The position numbers were made by a program, and so were the translations under genes. Positions 21,067 to 32,879 of a stretch of 64,000 nucleotides of DNA are shown one piece after another. The first letter of the stretch is position 1; every line of letters starts with the position of its first letter. The notes under the pieces were generated by a model. It was not told the DNA's origin and ran no database searches. It was given only the letters and a program-made list of their open reading frames with translations. The stretch is from Albugo candida (Eukaryota > Oomycota > Peronosporomycetes > Albuginales): positions 434,001 through 498,000 of the forward strand of contig JBDOQK010000014.1 of NCBI GenBank assembly GCA_040437565.1, given 5' to 3'.

Positions 21067-22787
21067 AATTCGTTAATGAACTTGACTGATCAATGATTGC
21101 ATACAGAAAATTTAACGTCAGTTATGTGTACCGTACATTTCTTGTTGTAATGTACTTCTAATCCAAGGAAAAGAAAAATCATTCAAATTACACGGACGGA
21201 ACTGACACGAGAATGGCTGCTTTTAGGTACAGATTGAATACTGATGTTTGATATAGAAAGCATTTGGTATCAGATTTCATTGTTATAAGCCCTTTTTGTG
21301 AACCATCTGATGTCAAAATGATGGAATATGTATGTGAGAGCAGAGACGGTCACCACAGAGTGCTCTACTACACCACTCTCTCATATAGGCAGTCTATCTA
21401 ATAAGCAGCTGAAATCTCTGTATTGGAAAATGGTGCGATACAGAATTTCCTTACCTGGGGATAACAAAGAAAAAGAATTCGGAATAAACACTTGTAATAT
21501 AAATGAAATGAATGAGCCTTTGTGAACAAAAAAGAACTTGAGGCTCCTTTTACTCTTGATTTTAGATTTCTGACAGAGTTATGATCCGTTGACGTTTGGC
21601 TGTTGAATCAAGAGTATCTCTTCAGGGATTGAGAGCTTCTTGAAGTCCTACAGGTGAACTTTTTCCGTAGTCAATTCACGCAACAACGCCATATTTTTGA
21701 AAAGTATGTACACTATCAGCACCACTTGGGTGGTTGGACGTGGGAAAACACAACCCAGCACCACTTGGGTGGTTGGACGTGGGAAAACACAACCCAGCAC
21801 ACTCCCAGCGTGGATGATATTATCTATAATGTTGTACTCAAAGCGAAGCAGTCTGCCTAGAATTCAAGACCGCTTGAGACATATGACATGACCAAGGCCT
21901 GAAATGCTGTCTGTATCCACATTCCAGATTCCAAGTAATCACCAATCAAATCATGCTGCGCATCTATCACGGCGACGGTGAAAGGCCCCTAAGAGAGATC
22001 TCATTCGCGCTCGTGATAAGCATTGCTCAGAGACTAGTTTTTCCGATTATGATAAGCAGATATTATCAGTGAGGAGCAGAACAGGGAAATCGCACATGCT
22101 TGCCTTAGTACTTATTTCCGATGCAATTGTAATCAAAGTGGATTCATTTGGTAGGAGTGCGTGGCTGTTTATAGTTTGCCAGCAGCTTACCATATGCTGA
22201 ACATTCGCCAATAAAAATTGTGATCAAGAATAATGAATTTGCTAGAGTGATAAGCTCAAGACGTGGCTTCGCGTTTACTTTTGCAAATGACACTACTCGT
22301 GATAATCTTGATGATAACTCATTTTCTGGGTAACCAATTTGAGTACTCCATTTTGTTATCGCCAAGCGAAGCTTCTCTATCCACGTCTCACCGCAACGAT
22401 GCCATCAACTGGATTTCATTTCATGTCACGATCCAATTCAGATTCGTCAGCTGCATGCCGCATCACAAAATGAGCGCAAATGTTACTTATTATGTTGTAT
22501 TGATATAATGATTGCATCGGGTTTGTTTACAGCAAATTGCATCTACAGGATTCAAAATACTATTGATACCGGAATGGCTACAATTTTTACGTAATCCCTA
22601 CAAACAGTTTACTTGGCTATGGTGCTCCTCACCCAGTCGCTTTATACCCAATTGCTACTTGACATGCTTCCAGAATCATCGAGAAGTGGAGCAGTGACTT
22701 TCTCCGTTTAATCATCACTGAAGTGACCGGATATTAAGTAATTTGCAAGTCAGACATCAGAGATCTCTTAGAGATTCCCATCATCAA
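21067..22787. other. Gene-poor transition stretch
   Basis: No frame here matches a family. It separates the compact gene block from the satellite and transposon-rich DNA. The only structured element is a short direct repeat at 21717..21794. Confidence 0.45.
21717..21794. repeat. 39-bp direct repeat, two exact copies
   Basis: A 39-bp unit beginning CAGCACCACTTGGGTGG occurs at 21717..21755 and 21756..21794, with the first bases of a third copy following. The unit length is a multiple of three and the frame stays open across it, but no surrounding gene is recognised. Confidence 0.85.
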
Positions 22788-24253
22788 TTTGGCATTACCA
22801 CATCTTGTCAAAGGAAATGGGTTTGCGGAAACGGGGCCCCTAATACAAATTTATTCACTACGCGCAAATCACCATCAAAGACACTGGCGCCAATACTTTT
22901 TTTTTGGCATTACCACATCTTGTCAAAGGAAATGGGTTTGCGGAAACGGGGCCCCTAATACAAATTTATTCACTACGCGCAAATCACCATCAAAGACACT
23001 GGCGCCAATACTTTTTTTTTGGCATTACCACATCTTGTCAAAGGAAATGGGTTTGCGGAAACGGGGCCCCTAATACAAATTTATTCACTACGCGCAAATC
23101 ACCATCAAAGACACTGGCGCCAATACTTTTTTTTTGGCATTACCACATCTTGTCAAAGGAAATGGGTTTGCGGAAACGGGGCCCCTAATACAAATTTATT
23201 CACTACGCGCAAATCACCATCAAAGACACTGGCGCCAATACTTTTTTTTTGGCATTACCACATCTTGTCAAAGGAAATGGGTTTGCGGAAACGGGGCCCC
23301 TAATACAAATTTATTCACTACGCGCAAATCACCATCAAAGACACTGGCGCCAATACTTTTTTTTTGGCATTACCACATCTTGTCAAAGGAAATGGGTTTG
23401 CGGAAACGGGGCCCCTAATACAAATTTATTCACTACGCGCAAATCACCATCAAAGACACTGGCGCCAATANNNNNNNNNNNNNNNNNNNNNNNNNNNNNN
23501 NNNNNNNNNNNNNNNNNNNNNNNNNNNNNNNNNNNNNNNNNNNNNNNNNNNNNNNNNNNNNNNNNNNNNNTTTGGCATTACCACATCTTGTCAAAGGAAA
23601 TGGGTTTGCGGAAACGGGGCCCCTAATACAAATTTATTCACTACGCGCAAATCACCATCAAAGACACTGGCGCCAATACTTTTTTTTTGGCATTACCACA
23701 TCTTGTCAAAGGAAATGGGTTTGCGGAAACGGGGCCCCTAATACAAATTTATTCACTACGCGCAAATCACCATCAAAGACACTGGCGCCAATACTTTTTT
23801 TTTGGCATTACCACATCTTGTCAAAGGAAATGGGTTTGCGGAAACGGGGCCCCTAATACAAATTTATTCACTACGCGCAAATCACCATCAAAGACACTGG
23901 CGCCAATACTTTTTTTTTGGCATTACCACATCTTGTCAAAGGAAATGGGTTTGCGGAAACGGGGCCCCTAATACAAATTTATTCACTACGCGCAAATCAC
24001 CATCAAAGACACTGGCGCCAATACTTTTTTTTTGGCATTACCACATCTTGTCAAAGGAAATGGGTTTGCGGAAACGGGGCCCCTAATACAAATTTATTCA
24101 CTACGCGCAAATCACCATCAAAGACACTGGCGCCAATACTTTTTTTTTGGCATTACCACATCTTGTCAAAGGAAATGGGTTTGCGGAAACGGGGCCCCTA
24201 ATACAAATTTATTCACTACGCGCAAATCACCATCAAAGACACTGGCGCCAATA
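22788..24253. repeat. Satellite array of 115-bp units, 12 copies seen
   Basis: Unit starts (GGCATTACCACATC) lie at 22791, 22906, 23021, 23136, 23251, 23366, then after a 100-N gap (23471..23570) at 23574, 23689, 23804, 23919, 24034 and 24149. Spacing is exactly 115 bp on both sides of the gap. Copies look identical by eye, apart from the edges. Each unit holds a run of 8-9 T, the palindrome GGGGCCCC and the palindrome TGGCGCCA. Because 115 is not a multiple of three, the short frames running through it are chance. The gap is surely a collapse, so the true copy number is unknown. Confidence 0.95.
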
Positions 24254-24991
24254 ATTTTTTTTTTTTCTCCGACTGTCGATGGCGACATGAGTCACATTAT
24301 AAACTAGACTGATTGAGTCAAATCTAGCTGAAGCGCCGTCACTAGGCATAACGATGGCATTCGGTAGGAAATATCAGTGCCTTTTAAGTGACCTGATATA
24401 CTGAGATTGAAAATCAGTAATTTCCCGCTGTGTACGGTATAACATTTCAAAATACACTCGGCAAAACATTGAATTGCCATTTGCATATCCAAAGGGTAGG
24501 CGCTGTACAAATTTCGGTGCCCTCGCTCAACGACTGGAAGTTCCAATCAAGCCTCACGTGCTTGACTCGCACACAACGCTGATCTCGCGACAGAATCGAC
24601 GCGATAGAAAAGCTAATCGAATAGCTCGTCATGATTTACTCAATTACAGCCCAAGGTTACCCAAGTATTGCAATTGTGTTCAGGCTCAAATGGCGAAGCT
24701 ATTTTACACCTTCTAGTTGAAGAGGCTGCTTAACTTCGCAGAGCAGATGGGATACGGTGCGCATTAGCTCCTACTTTCATTCAAATAAGTCGACTGTGTC
24801 CATATTACTGAAATCAAGTAATTGACTGTTTAGGCTTTCTTGAAGCTTAATGGTATTGATATTCCGACAACTTTTTTAAGGGTTTGGCAATTGCCACAGA
24901 CGTTTTGACTAATGTCACAGACAAAACACCTCTGTTGGCTAATTTCTATAACATTAATATGATTGGTCGATAAGGTAGCTATTTTAGGGAG
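24254..24991. other. Stretch without genes; its end shares sequence with 38,293-38,430
   Basis: 24254..24869 shows nothing recognisable. 24870..24991 (TTGCCACAGACGTTTTGACT onward) matches, in reverse complement and imperfectly, 38293..38430. It is therefore part of another dispersed element into which MULE A1 inserted. Confidence 0.5.
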
Positions 24992-25212
24992 CCTTTAGTA
25001 GGGAATCGTTATTCAGCACTTACCTTTTCTGTGATATCCCAGCCTCCATAAATTCATAGTCTAGGGGCCACTGATTGGTCAAATAAATATAATAGAATAA
25101 CAAAATCAAAATCACGCGAATCATTATCAGCCCCCCCTTCATAAATTAATGAAAAGCGTGGCCTCTAATTGGTCTGAATAAATGCAACGAAATGAAGACA
25201 ATGAAATCAAAC

Positions 25213-25796
25213 GGGAGCTGCTATCCGGACAACCCCCCATAATAAAAATGAGTCAGTATATTTTAATAACCCCCCCCCTTATTTAGGTTGATAAAAGTAG
25301 ATTACATATTATTGCGCGGCACATCCTCAACGGGACACCCCTTGACCCGCCATTTGAAACCCTATACAACACATAAGTGCCACAACTACAGCACAATCAG
25401 CCAAATTCTGAGCAAGCGCAATTTAAGTCAACAGCATTCATGCATGCCGGTTTGTCTTTGATATTTCTAACTGACATCTGCCGTTTTTCCAGACTCATCC
25501 CATCACAATGACAATTGCCAATAGCGAACAAAATGCAAAAGTGAAAGAAAAGGGCGTTGACCTAAGCCAGAAACGTTTATGCTGATTCGTGTATTAATTG
25601 TTCTTACCGTTTGTTTTTCAGGCTATTGAAATGACGTTGGCGGTGTAATACAACGTACATTATATTAGACGAAATCTAGGGTGCGGGTGTGTGTGTGGAA
25701 TTTTTAATATGGGGCGGGTGGGTGTCGGGTGGTATTTCTTTATTTTTTGTAGTGAACATCTAGAAACTAAATAAACACCAGCAATTAGCAGCTCCC
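25213..25796. mobile_element. Non-autonomous MULE family D derivative (584 bp)
   Basis: The ends are GGGAGCTGCTATCCGGAC at 25213 and its partial complement AGCAGCTCCC ending 25796. Interior 25370-25640 matches 36140-36390 of the large family D element, including the zinc-knuckle to protease linker region. It is thus an internal deletion product. Flanking 9-mers agree at six positions, a possible worn target duplication. It sits inside A1. Confidence 0.7.
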
Positions 25797-26332
25797 AATC
25801 AGAATGAAACTTCTATTTCCGCAAATTTTGTGCTACTTAACCCAAGTCTGTTTTCAAATCTACTGCTGCAAATGTTGCTGGTGCTGTTGGTGCTTCTTTG
25901 CATTTACTGCGCAGTGACAGCAAGCTGGCCTTCGCAGGCAAGGCGAGCTGCTATACCCACTGCGAGTAGATCACCTGCAATAAATAAATTGTCAGATAAA
26001 TATGACTGTTGCCGGCATAATCAGCAGACAATACAGCTTACCTGCTGACACAGCCATCTATTTATTGAGAGCAGCATGAGCACTTTCCGCTAGGATGTTG
26101 TTACATGTCCATAGTAACGCTTATTGTGCAGGAAAGCAACAAAAACGCTCCTTGTAACGCCAAGGTAGCACACCGAAGCTTCAGGGAAGGTGGCATGCAT
26201 TTCCGGAAGTTGGGTATGATGAGATAGTGTGATTTTATTGTATTTTATTCCGTTGCATTTATTTGAGCCAGTCTGATGCCACCATTTCCATCAATCTAGG
26301 GGTGGGAGCTAAATATTGATTCTCGTAATTTT

Positions 26333-28846
26333 GGGAATTCGGTATAGCCACACGCCACTTTGGTATAGCCAAAGCGCTAACTTAACTGAGAATACCGGTA
26401 ACGTTGCACCCCCAAAATATCCTAAATAAATGGGAACCGGTATCACAACACTCGCTAAATTAAAATTGAATCAGGGAACAGGTATCGCCACACCCCCTAA
26501 TCAAGGAATCCGCATTAGTCACACACCCTAATTATCCAACTCGCTACACACCTGCATACATTGCTGTACGCACGCTAACGTGAATACACTGCTCTTAACA
26601 TGCCACTTGCTCCACCCCGGAACACACCTATGAGACCTATGAGATTGCAGAAGTGGCAATAAAAATCTTCGCGTGGCAAGAAGGCTATACCACAAAGAAA
26701 GGTCGCACAAAGGTCGACAAGTACGGAAATACTAGGAGGGTGTGGCTTTCTTGCGTCCATGGTGGTCGGTACAAAAAAAGGGCACGATGATCCGCCAAAG
26801 ATCAACGCGGCTTCTAATGTGCCCATGGTTAGTCACCATTCAGCGCCAACTCAATCAAACTTCTGTGCAAGAATGGTGAGTGAGTGTGGTCGGTGCAATT
26901 CACAATCATGAGGCAGCACAGAGTCTTGCAGCATTCCCAGAAACCAGGGAATTGAATCAGGTCGAGAGGCACCAAATTCTGGACACCACAAAAGGTGGAG
27001 CACCTCCTCGGTTGATTTTGAGTACGATGAAGCGGTCTGATCCTACTTTTCTTTCCACCGGGCAAGACATTTACAATGTTAGAACACGTGAACGAGCGGA
27101 GTTTCTCCTTGGTCGTAGCCCTCTTGAAGCATTTCTGGACACACTAGAGGAAAATGCCATTAGGAATTAGCTTGATCGGGACCCCTCACCGGGTCAATTA
27201 ACGCACCTCTTAATTGCACCTCAGCCTTTTATCTTGACAGAAAATGATTTTTCTTCGAGGGGGGGGGGTTCTTATAGCAGAATCGACACACAAAATCAAC
27301 AGGTGAGTAAAATGCTTTGCAATCAATTTTTGCCCAACATAAACTAAAAGCAGACAAAATCTCCAGGATTAAAAGTGCCATTGTTCCATGTCATGGAAAG
27401 GGTAAGCAGAAACCAGTCCTATCCCCTTTGCTATATTTTCTCGCGACACGAATCAGAAGATGATTACATTTGGGCACTTGGGCAAATGAAGGTAGTTTTA
27501 CAAGATAGAACCACTGGGCCGATTGTCATTGTCACTGACAGAGAATTGGCGTTGATGGCTGCAATCTCACGGGCTCTACCTGAAGCGAAGAATCTACTTT
27601 GCATATGGCATATCAATAAGAATGTCCTGGGAAATGCTAAAAAGCACTTTACAAAAGACGAAGACGAGAAAGATTTTTCCACACAGTGGCACGGATTGTA
27701 CCCCTCTGCCACTAAACAGGAATTCGAAGAGAATTGGGTGCTCCTTAAAGATGATATTAATAATACTGGCTATGCGTATTTACAAACACTTCGATTCCGC
27801 TCAAGGAGACATTCATCCTTGCTTGGACTAAAGAAGTAAAGCATTTTGGGCATGTAGCTACATTTCGCGTTGTAGGCGGACTTGCAACCTTGAAGAAATG
27901 GATGGCAGATTCACTAGGGGATTTGGCAACAGTTGATGAAAAATTGGTTCTCGCAGCTCAACAGCAGCGCCAAAGTTAAAAAGTTGCATACGATCGTACA
28001 CATATCATCGTCCGCCTTAGTGGGAGCTTCTGGACAATTGTGAATAAAAATATTACACATTATGCATTGAATGAAATTTGTAACACTATTGTAGGCATAT
28101 AGTTGTGTACTGGACTGGAAAGGTATGTACTGACCATGTTTTGTTTTCTGCAGGTCTTCAAGCAGTACCAAATGGCACTATTGATGGAGAACAATAAAAA
28201 ATGCACTAGAACATTCACGAGCACTAAGGGATGGCCGTGCTCTCATGTCATCAAAGAGATGCACAAGATGGGTCAATCTTGCATGAAGCTCATTTGCATG
28301 AGCACTGGTGGCTTCACAAGCCTATACATCCCACACTGTGTCCTGCAATGCCTCGTCAGGAAAAACAAGCCTTTCGGGCATTATGAAAAGTTGCAAGAGC
28401 GTTACTCGGTCTTGCCTCCACACAGACAGCGCCTTTTTGAGCAGGCTCTCAATTGCCTTGCATCTGGTCCAGGCCCAGGGGTAAATGATCCTGCCACAGT
28501 GGCCTCACAAGGACGGCCGAAAGGGTCAACGAGTACCAATCGAGATCTGTCCGCATTTGAGTACGTTGAGAGGGAGGGGCAGAAACTGCCAAAACGAAGA
28601 TGCGGGGCCTGCAAACAAGAAGGTTACAACAGGCGCACATGTCCACAACCCAGAATTAACAAGACAAATCTGTAATTCAATCTAGGGTGTGTGGCGATAA
28701 AGGTTCTTTAATTTTTTAATGTAGGGTGTGTGGTGTTACCGGTTCCCATTTATTTAGGATATTTAGGGGGTGCAACGATACCGGTGTTCTGATTTAAATT
28801 AGGGGTGTGGCTATATCAAAAGTGGGGAGTGGCTATACCGAATCCC
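26333..28846. mobile_element. MULE family B, copy B1, inserted in the right TIR of A1
   Basis: The ends are GGGAATTCGGTATAGCC at 26333 and GGCTATACCGAATCCC ending 28846. They are part of an inverted repeat of about 190 bp containing several copies of a (G)TATAGCCACACCCC-like motif. The element is 2.5 kb and carries a broken transposase on the plus strand. The A1 sequence stops at 26332 and resumes at 28847, so B1 is younger than A1. No perfect 9-bp duplication is seen. Confidence 0.82.
26625..28675 (+). pseudogene. MULE transposase of B1 (FAR1-like, MULE, SWIM and zinc-knuckle parts), broken
   Basis: In order: a FAR1-like DNA-binding start (26625-26785, FAWQEGYTTKKGRTK and CVHGGRYKK); a middle linker (26880-27170); the MULE catalytic region (27375-27840) with the metal-binding Asp in VTDRELALM and LLCIWHINKN; a SWIM zinc finger (about 28200-28260, CTRTF...GWPCSHVI); and a C-terminal zinc knuckle (about 28590-28640, CGACKQEGYNRRTC). 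Parts lie in different frames and carry stops between them, notably after the FAR1-like region and near 27840. A probable intron precedes VFKQYQ (ending at the CTGCAG near 28153). The last 190-codon frame is uninterrupted. It is related to the minus-strand transposase at 58,151-60,369. Confidence 0.85.
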
Positions 28847-28973
28847 TAATATTATTATATTTATGCTGATATATTGTGTTCAACCAATCAGAGGCCACAT
28901 TTCCCATTCATTTATGGAGGCTGAGCGCTGAGTACAGAAAAGGTGAGTGCTAAATAACGAATCCCCTTTAGTA

Positions 28974-30471
28974 TTCACTCACGCTCTTGATAGTTTTCCC
29001 ACTTCATTTGCTAAAATACATCAATAATCATCACTCACCCATCACGCGCGGTGACTCACTTTCAACTACACCTCGGCACAAACACACTATATTGAACTCA
29101 ACCTAACAACCTTATACACTGAGCACATATACACCATAAAATTTTCTTCAACATGTACATTACCAAAAGTAGCTTTTATTTAGCAAGTAAAAATACTGCG
29201 ATTATAGTCACAACTCTTTGAAAAATTATGTAAAAGCTATTTTTATAACTAAAAATAACAATCTTAGCTTTTTCTCGGTGAGTATTCGCGATAAAAGAGA
29301 TTGACTGATTGATCTAGAAAGCTGAGAATCTGAATTTTTTTCCTTTCGAGTGAATTAAATGCTAGTAAGTTGAGTGAATTGTACTAGTGAGCTGAGTGGA
29401 AGTAGTTTTTACGAGTAAGTGACTATTGATTTCGGTCTAAAGTCAATTTGAGTGAAGTTTGGCCAAGAATTAGGGGGATGAGTGAATTCGATCAAGAGGT
29501 CGAGTGAATAATAAAAGACTCCCCTATTTTACTGCTTCAACGTAAAACATAATCTAAAACTTCTCGGTTTTTATGAAGCGAATTGTTATAGCGACCGCCT
29601 ATATTCACCCCCCTATAACTATTCTCATCCCCCAATCCACGAGCCAATAAGATCATTCCGTATCAATTTCCATCAATCACGAAATCATTATGATATGTGT
29701 GTCATACTTTGCTGCGTATGTGTTATCAAATGCAAGGACCGTGCTCAGCCTGCGAGCTTTTTGGTTGCAGTCAAAAGTCGATATCCTGCTCACATATAGC
29801 AAAATATAATCCGCTGCCTAGCTCTGCTTATTGTCATTCTTTTATCGAATACTCATCATGTTGTTATAAGTAAGAATTTTGGATGATAGCATCGATTTAC
29901 AATTCTTTACTTCACCATTTTAAGCCTTCATGTAGCGATGCGTTGCAACTTCTGCTCCAATGTCAGTAACATGAAATGACATAGCCATGGTATCCTCTTC
30001 TTACCATCTGATTGTTGTGAAATTGCGCTCTTGATCTGATTTCAATGCCGTTGGATCAAGGAGGACAAGGACAAAATAATTTTGTATTGCTATATTATGA
30101 TTTTCATCTACCCAAGTTGAAATATACTCATCGAGATTGTCATTACTTCTTGCGAATAGCTCTTGCCTTCCAGTGGAGGTGATCCTATATTATATCAACA
30201 TTTATTTTGGTTTTTTGGTCATCCTAAAGGTTAGGTTTTAATTTTATTTGCAAAACATATTTTCTACCTAATTGAAATATACCCGCATAAATGTATTGTG
30301 ATTTGAACCAAAACCATTCCTTCTCGTCCATGAAGTCACCATGGACTGACTACTCGCTGATGTGCTCCAATTCTTCTGTGTCTATTGTTTGTACGACTTT
30401 GTGATAAATGATTGCTGATTGTCACGTGATTGGTATAATTGATACGAAATGCTGTGTGTGTGATTATAGGC
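28974..30471. other. AT-rich stretch with inverted repeats but no gene
   Basis: No coding frame is recognised. The sequence is rich in GAGTGA/TCACTC words; 28974-29100 and 29390-29520 are loosely inverted (TATTCACTC, CTCTTGAT). This suggests a small worn element of about 550 bp. From 29600 to 30471 nothing is recognised. Confidence 0.35.
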
Positions 30472-32860
30472 GCTCCCTTGTTTTATTCACTCCCTTTTTC
30501 GTTAGATTCATACCCTTCTAAGTCACGCGACCCACAATATTATACATTTGATTATTTGCCGCAGCACATGAGTCGTGTATTTCCGACGCCGACGCTAATA
30601 CCGATTCAATGACGTCTATTCCCGAATGTTCTCAAACCGACATCGATTCCGTGGCGCTTAGCGTTTCCATTTAGCATGGATTTTATTCGGTATGCCGTTT
30701 CCTGATTTTACTCACCGGCACGATCGATCGAACGGCAACTACGTCTATTGTGGCCCATTAATCTACATTCTCCACATCTCCGTTTTCCTATGCGACCCTC
30801 TTCGTGCTCGAATCGGGATGCGTCTCGCTTCATACTGTTCTTTGGGAGATTTGTTGCGCCAACCGGTCTTCTGCGGGGTTGTGGATTCAAAACGGCGATT
30901 TGAACTAGACAGCAATGCTCTGGCCATCGAGCAACTTTGCGAAATTCGAATCGGCTTCTCTTGTTCGACTGCCGGAAGGATATTGATGCGCGCTCGAATC
31001 AATTTATACTACATTTTTTCCTCTGCTCTGATTGATTTGTTCACAGCAAAGATTAACTTTCAAACGATTCACGACTCTCACATCTTTTGAGTTCCATTCC
31101 GGGTACCATTGCGCGTGAAAGCTGAAAAATGTCAATATATTACTATTCTCAACAATGGCCGCGAGCTCATGTGCGCAAGGAATACCCATTGCCAATGAAT
31201 AGTATCGGGTGCAAGGACGAGGTTCTTGCTCAATTTTCCATGTCGTACAAGACATTTTTTATTTTTCCAGATACCGATGCGAATTTTTCTGGAAGGTTCA
31301 GCAAATTATGCATCTTCTCCTCGCTTCTTCAATTTTCCTCTGCTTTGATGTGGTGATTAAGTGCAATTGCCAGCTTGTTGAAAAGCGATGATAAGTACCC
31401 CCGCCAGACTTGTAGATACTTTTATTATGGTGGCATGGGATCCCTATGCACGCGAAAATACCTTGTTCCCAAAATGTGAATGCCGTTAAGTACAAGCGTT
31501 CATGAATCGTTTCTTGTAGACGTGCCAAGTCGTTGTCACGTACTCGAGTACCTCTGAATTCTCCAGCTGAGAGATTAGTAAGCTGCTCATCATAATCTTT
31601 CACCGTCCGGGTCGACACCAAGACGTTCCATATTTGCACAAACTCGTCGAAATTGTTTTGAGTTGTGTACTGCTTTTCGAAATTGGCAACGATATTTTTG
31701 TTGATATGCCAAATGCACAGCAGATTCGAGGATGACGGGAAGACTTGTGCGATGACCGCCAATAGGGCCAGTTCCCGGTTCCCGGTCCGTAACGGTTACC
31801 TTTGGCGCAGTCCGTTTTTTTCCCCGCGAGTTGGTTGCTTCAAACGTTGACTCATGCGTTGTACAAAGTGCGCAGGTTTTAGAAGGTGGTCATTTTTGTC
31901 ATCCTTAGCGTTGAAAAAATTGAAGTCGGCTTGACACCCGTATCCGTCGTTTTCTTCACTTCTTCCGCATGTTCTTCGATGAGCCTTCTATAGGTCGAAT
32001 TCCCGGAGAGATCAAGAAACATCTGTGATTATGCTTGCTGTGCATCGTCTTCAACTTCCATCTCGCATTTTTTTGGGAATAATTCGCAGAGAGGAGAAAG
32101 GAGCGTTCAATGCGCCGAGATGTTTTCTGTGACTTTCGTTCTGACACTTGAGACAGGTGTGCGCCACCACGGTCACATTTCAAGTATGTATTTTCCGGTA
32201 ACCGAACGTCTGGTAGTCACTGCGTATCCCTGTCCAAGATACCATTTCTGTGCTGTGTAAAGCAGCTCTTCACGGCTAATTTATTCGGACTCTTGGGGAG
32301 AGAGCATACCTGGAGTGTTGATCGCATCAGATGAGCAGAAAGGTGTGGCATTTGCTGCGCGTCAACCGATCAATTATTGCGTGAGTGGCAGCATCTCTTT
32401 ACATACCGTTGTCGTTCGGCGTAAGCAAAGCCTCCAATATCGATGTCGAAGAAAAGTCGGCTGCATCCGTTGTATCTGAGAAACAGAAAGTGTGGCGTCA
32501 ATTACCAGTTGCTTCCGTTATAGTATGAATGCCTTGCTAGAATGAGCACTCTCTTAACAGTACCAATCTCATGATGCATAGTTGGAGTTGGTGGAAGGTA
32601 AGTCGCTGAGAGGGAAAAACGTTCTCTTTTGAAATTGAGAAGTGAAGAACAAGTCGGTTGCATCCGTTGAATGTGAAGAGTAATCACGTAGACGTAGCCA
32701 AAAGCTTTTGCTCACGTGACTTAAAAGAGAGTGAGTATAATAATTTCCTAATTGAATGTATAATAATGTGGATCACGTGATATGAAAGGGAGTGAATATA
32801 GCAATACCCTATAATTATGTGTGTCACGTGACTTAAAAGTGAGCGAATAGAACAATTCCC
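30472..32860. mobile_element. MULE family C, copy C1
   Basis: The left end (30472-30560) and right end (32690-32860) are inverted copies built from a subrepeat TATTCACTCCCTTTT-AAGTCACGTGACCCACA-TTATTATAC. The right end has about three subrepeats, the left end one or two. Between them a broken MULE transposase lies on the minus strand. The palindrome GTCACGTGAC recurs inside the subrepeats. Confidence 0.7.
30708..32183 (-). pseudogene. MULE transposase of C1, broken
   Basis: Read on the minus strand from 32183: a FAR1-like segment with CDRGGAHLS, SRRIERSF and HSKHNH (32183-31956); the MULE region (31762-31298) with NLLCIWHINKNI; a SWIM finger (around 31255-31190, GIPCAHEL); and a C-terminal zinc knuckle (30890-30708, CGECRLMGHNRRSC). 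Several frame changes separate the parts. The part order equals that in family B, but the sequences differ strongly, so the families are distinct. Confidence 0.78.
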
Positions 32861-32879
32861 AAAATAGACCACGGAAAAT

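Larger units (their letters stand above)
25001..28964. mobile_element. MULE family A, copy A1, with two nested MULEs and a 9-bp target duplication
   Basis: The left TIR starts GGGAATCGTTATTCAGCAC at 25001 and the right TIR is its imperfect reverse complement ending at 28964. The flanks are CCTTTAGTA at 24992..25000 and CCTTTAGTA at 28965..28973: a perfect 9-bp duplication, the hallmark of Mutator-like transposition. The TIR is about 230 bp with an inner repeat of the same motif (AATCATTATCAGCCCCCC). The element is interrupted by a family D derivative (25213..25796) and by family B copy B1 (26333..28846). The interior left over (25800-26230) resembles other family A copies read in the opposite direction and has no intact transposase. 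Confidence 0.85.

Noticed and set aside
22788-24253. CRISPR-like regular spacing
   Set aside because: The whole 115-bp period is identical with no unique spacers, the host is eukaryotic, and no cas-like genes are present.
22789-24307. Series of overlapping 91-125 codon frames in the satellite
   Set aside because: They repeat because the DNA repeats; a 115-bp unit shifts frame at every copy, so no conserved protein can result.
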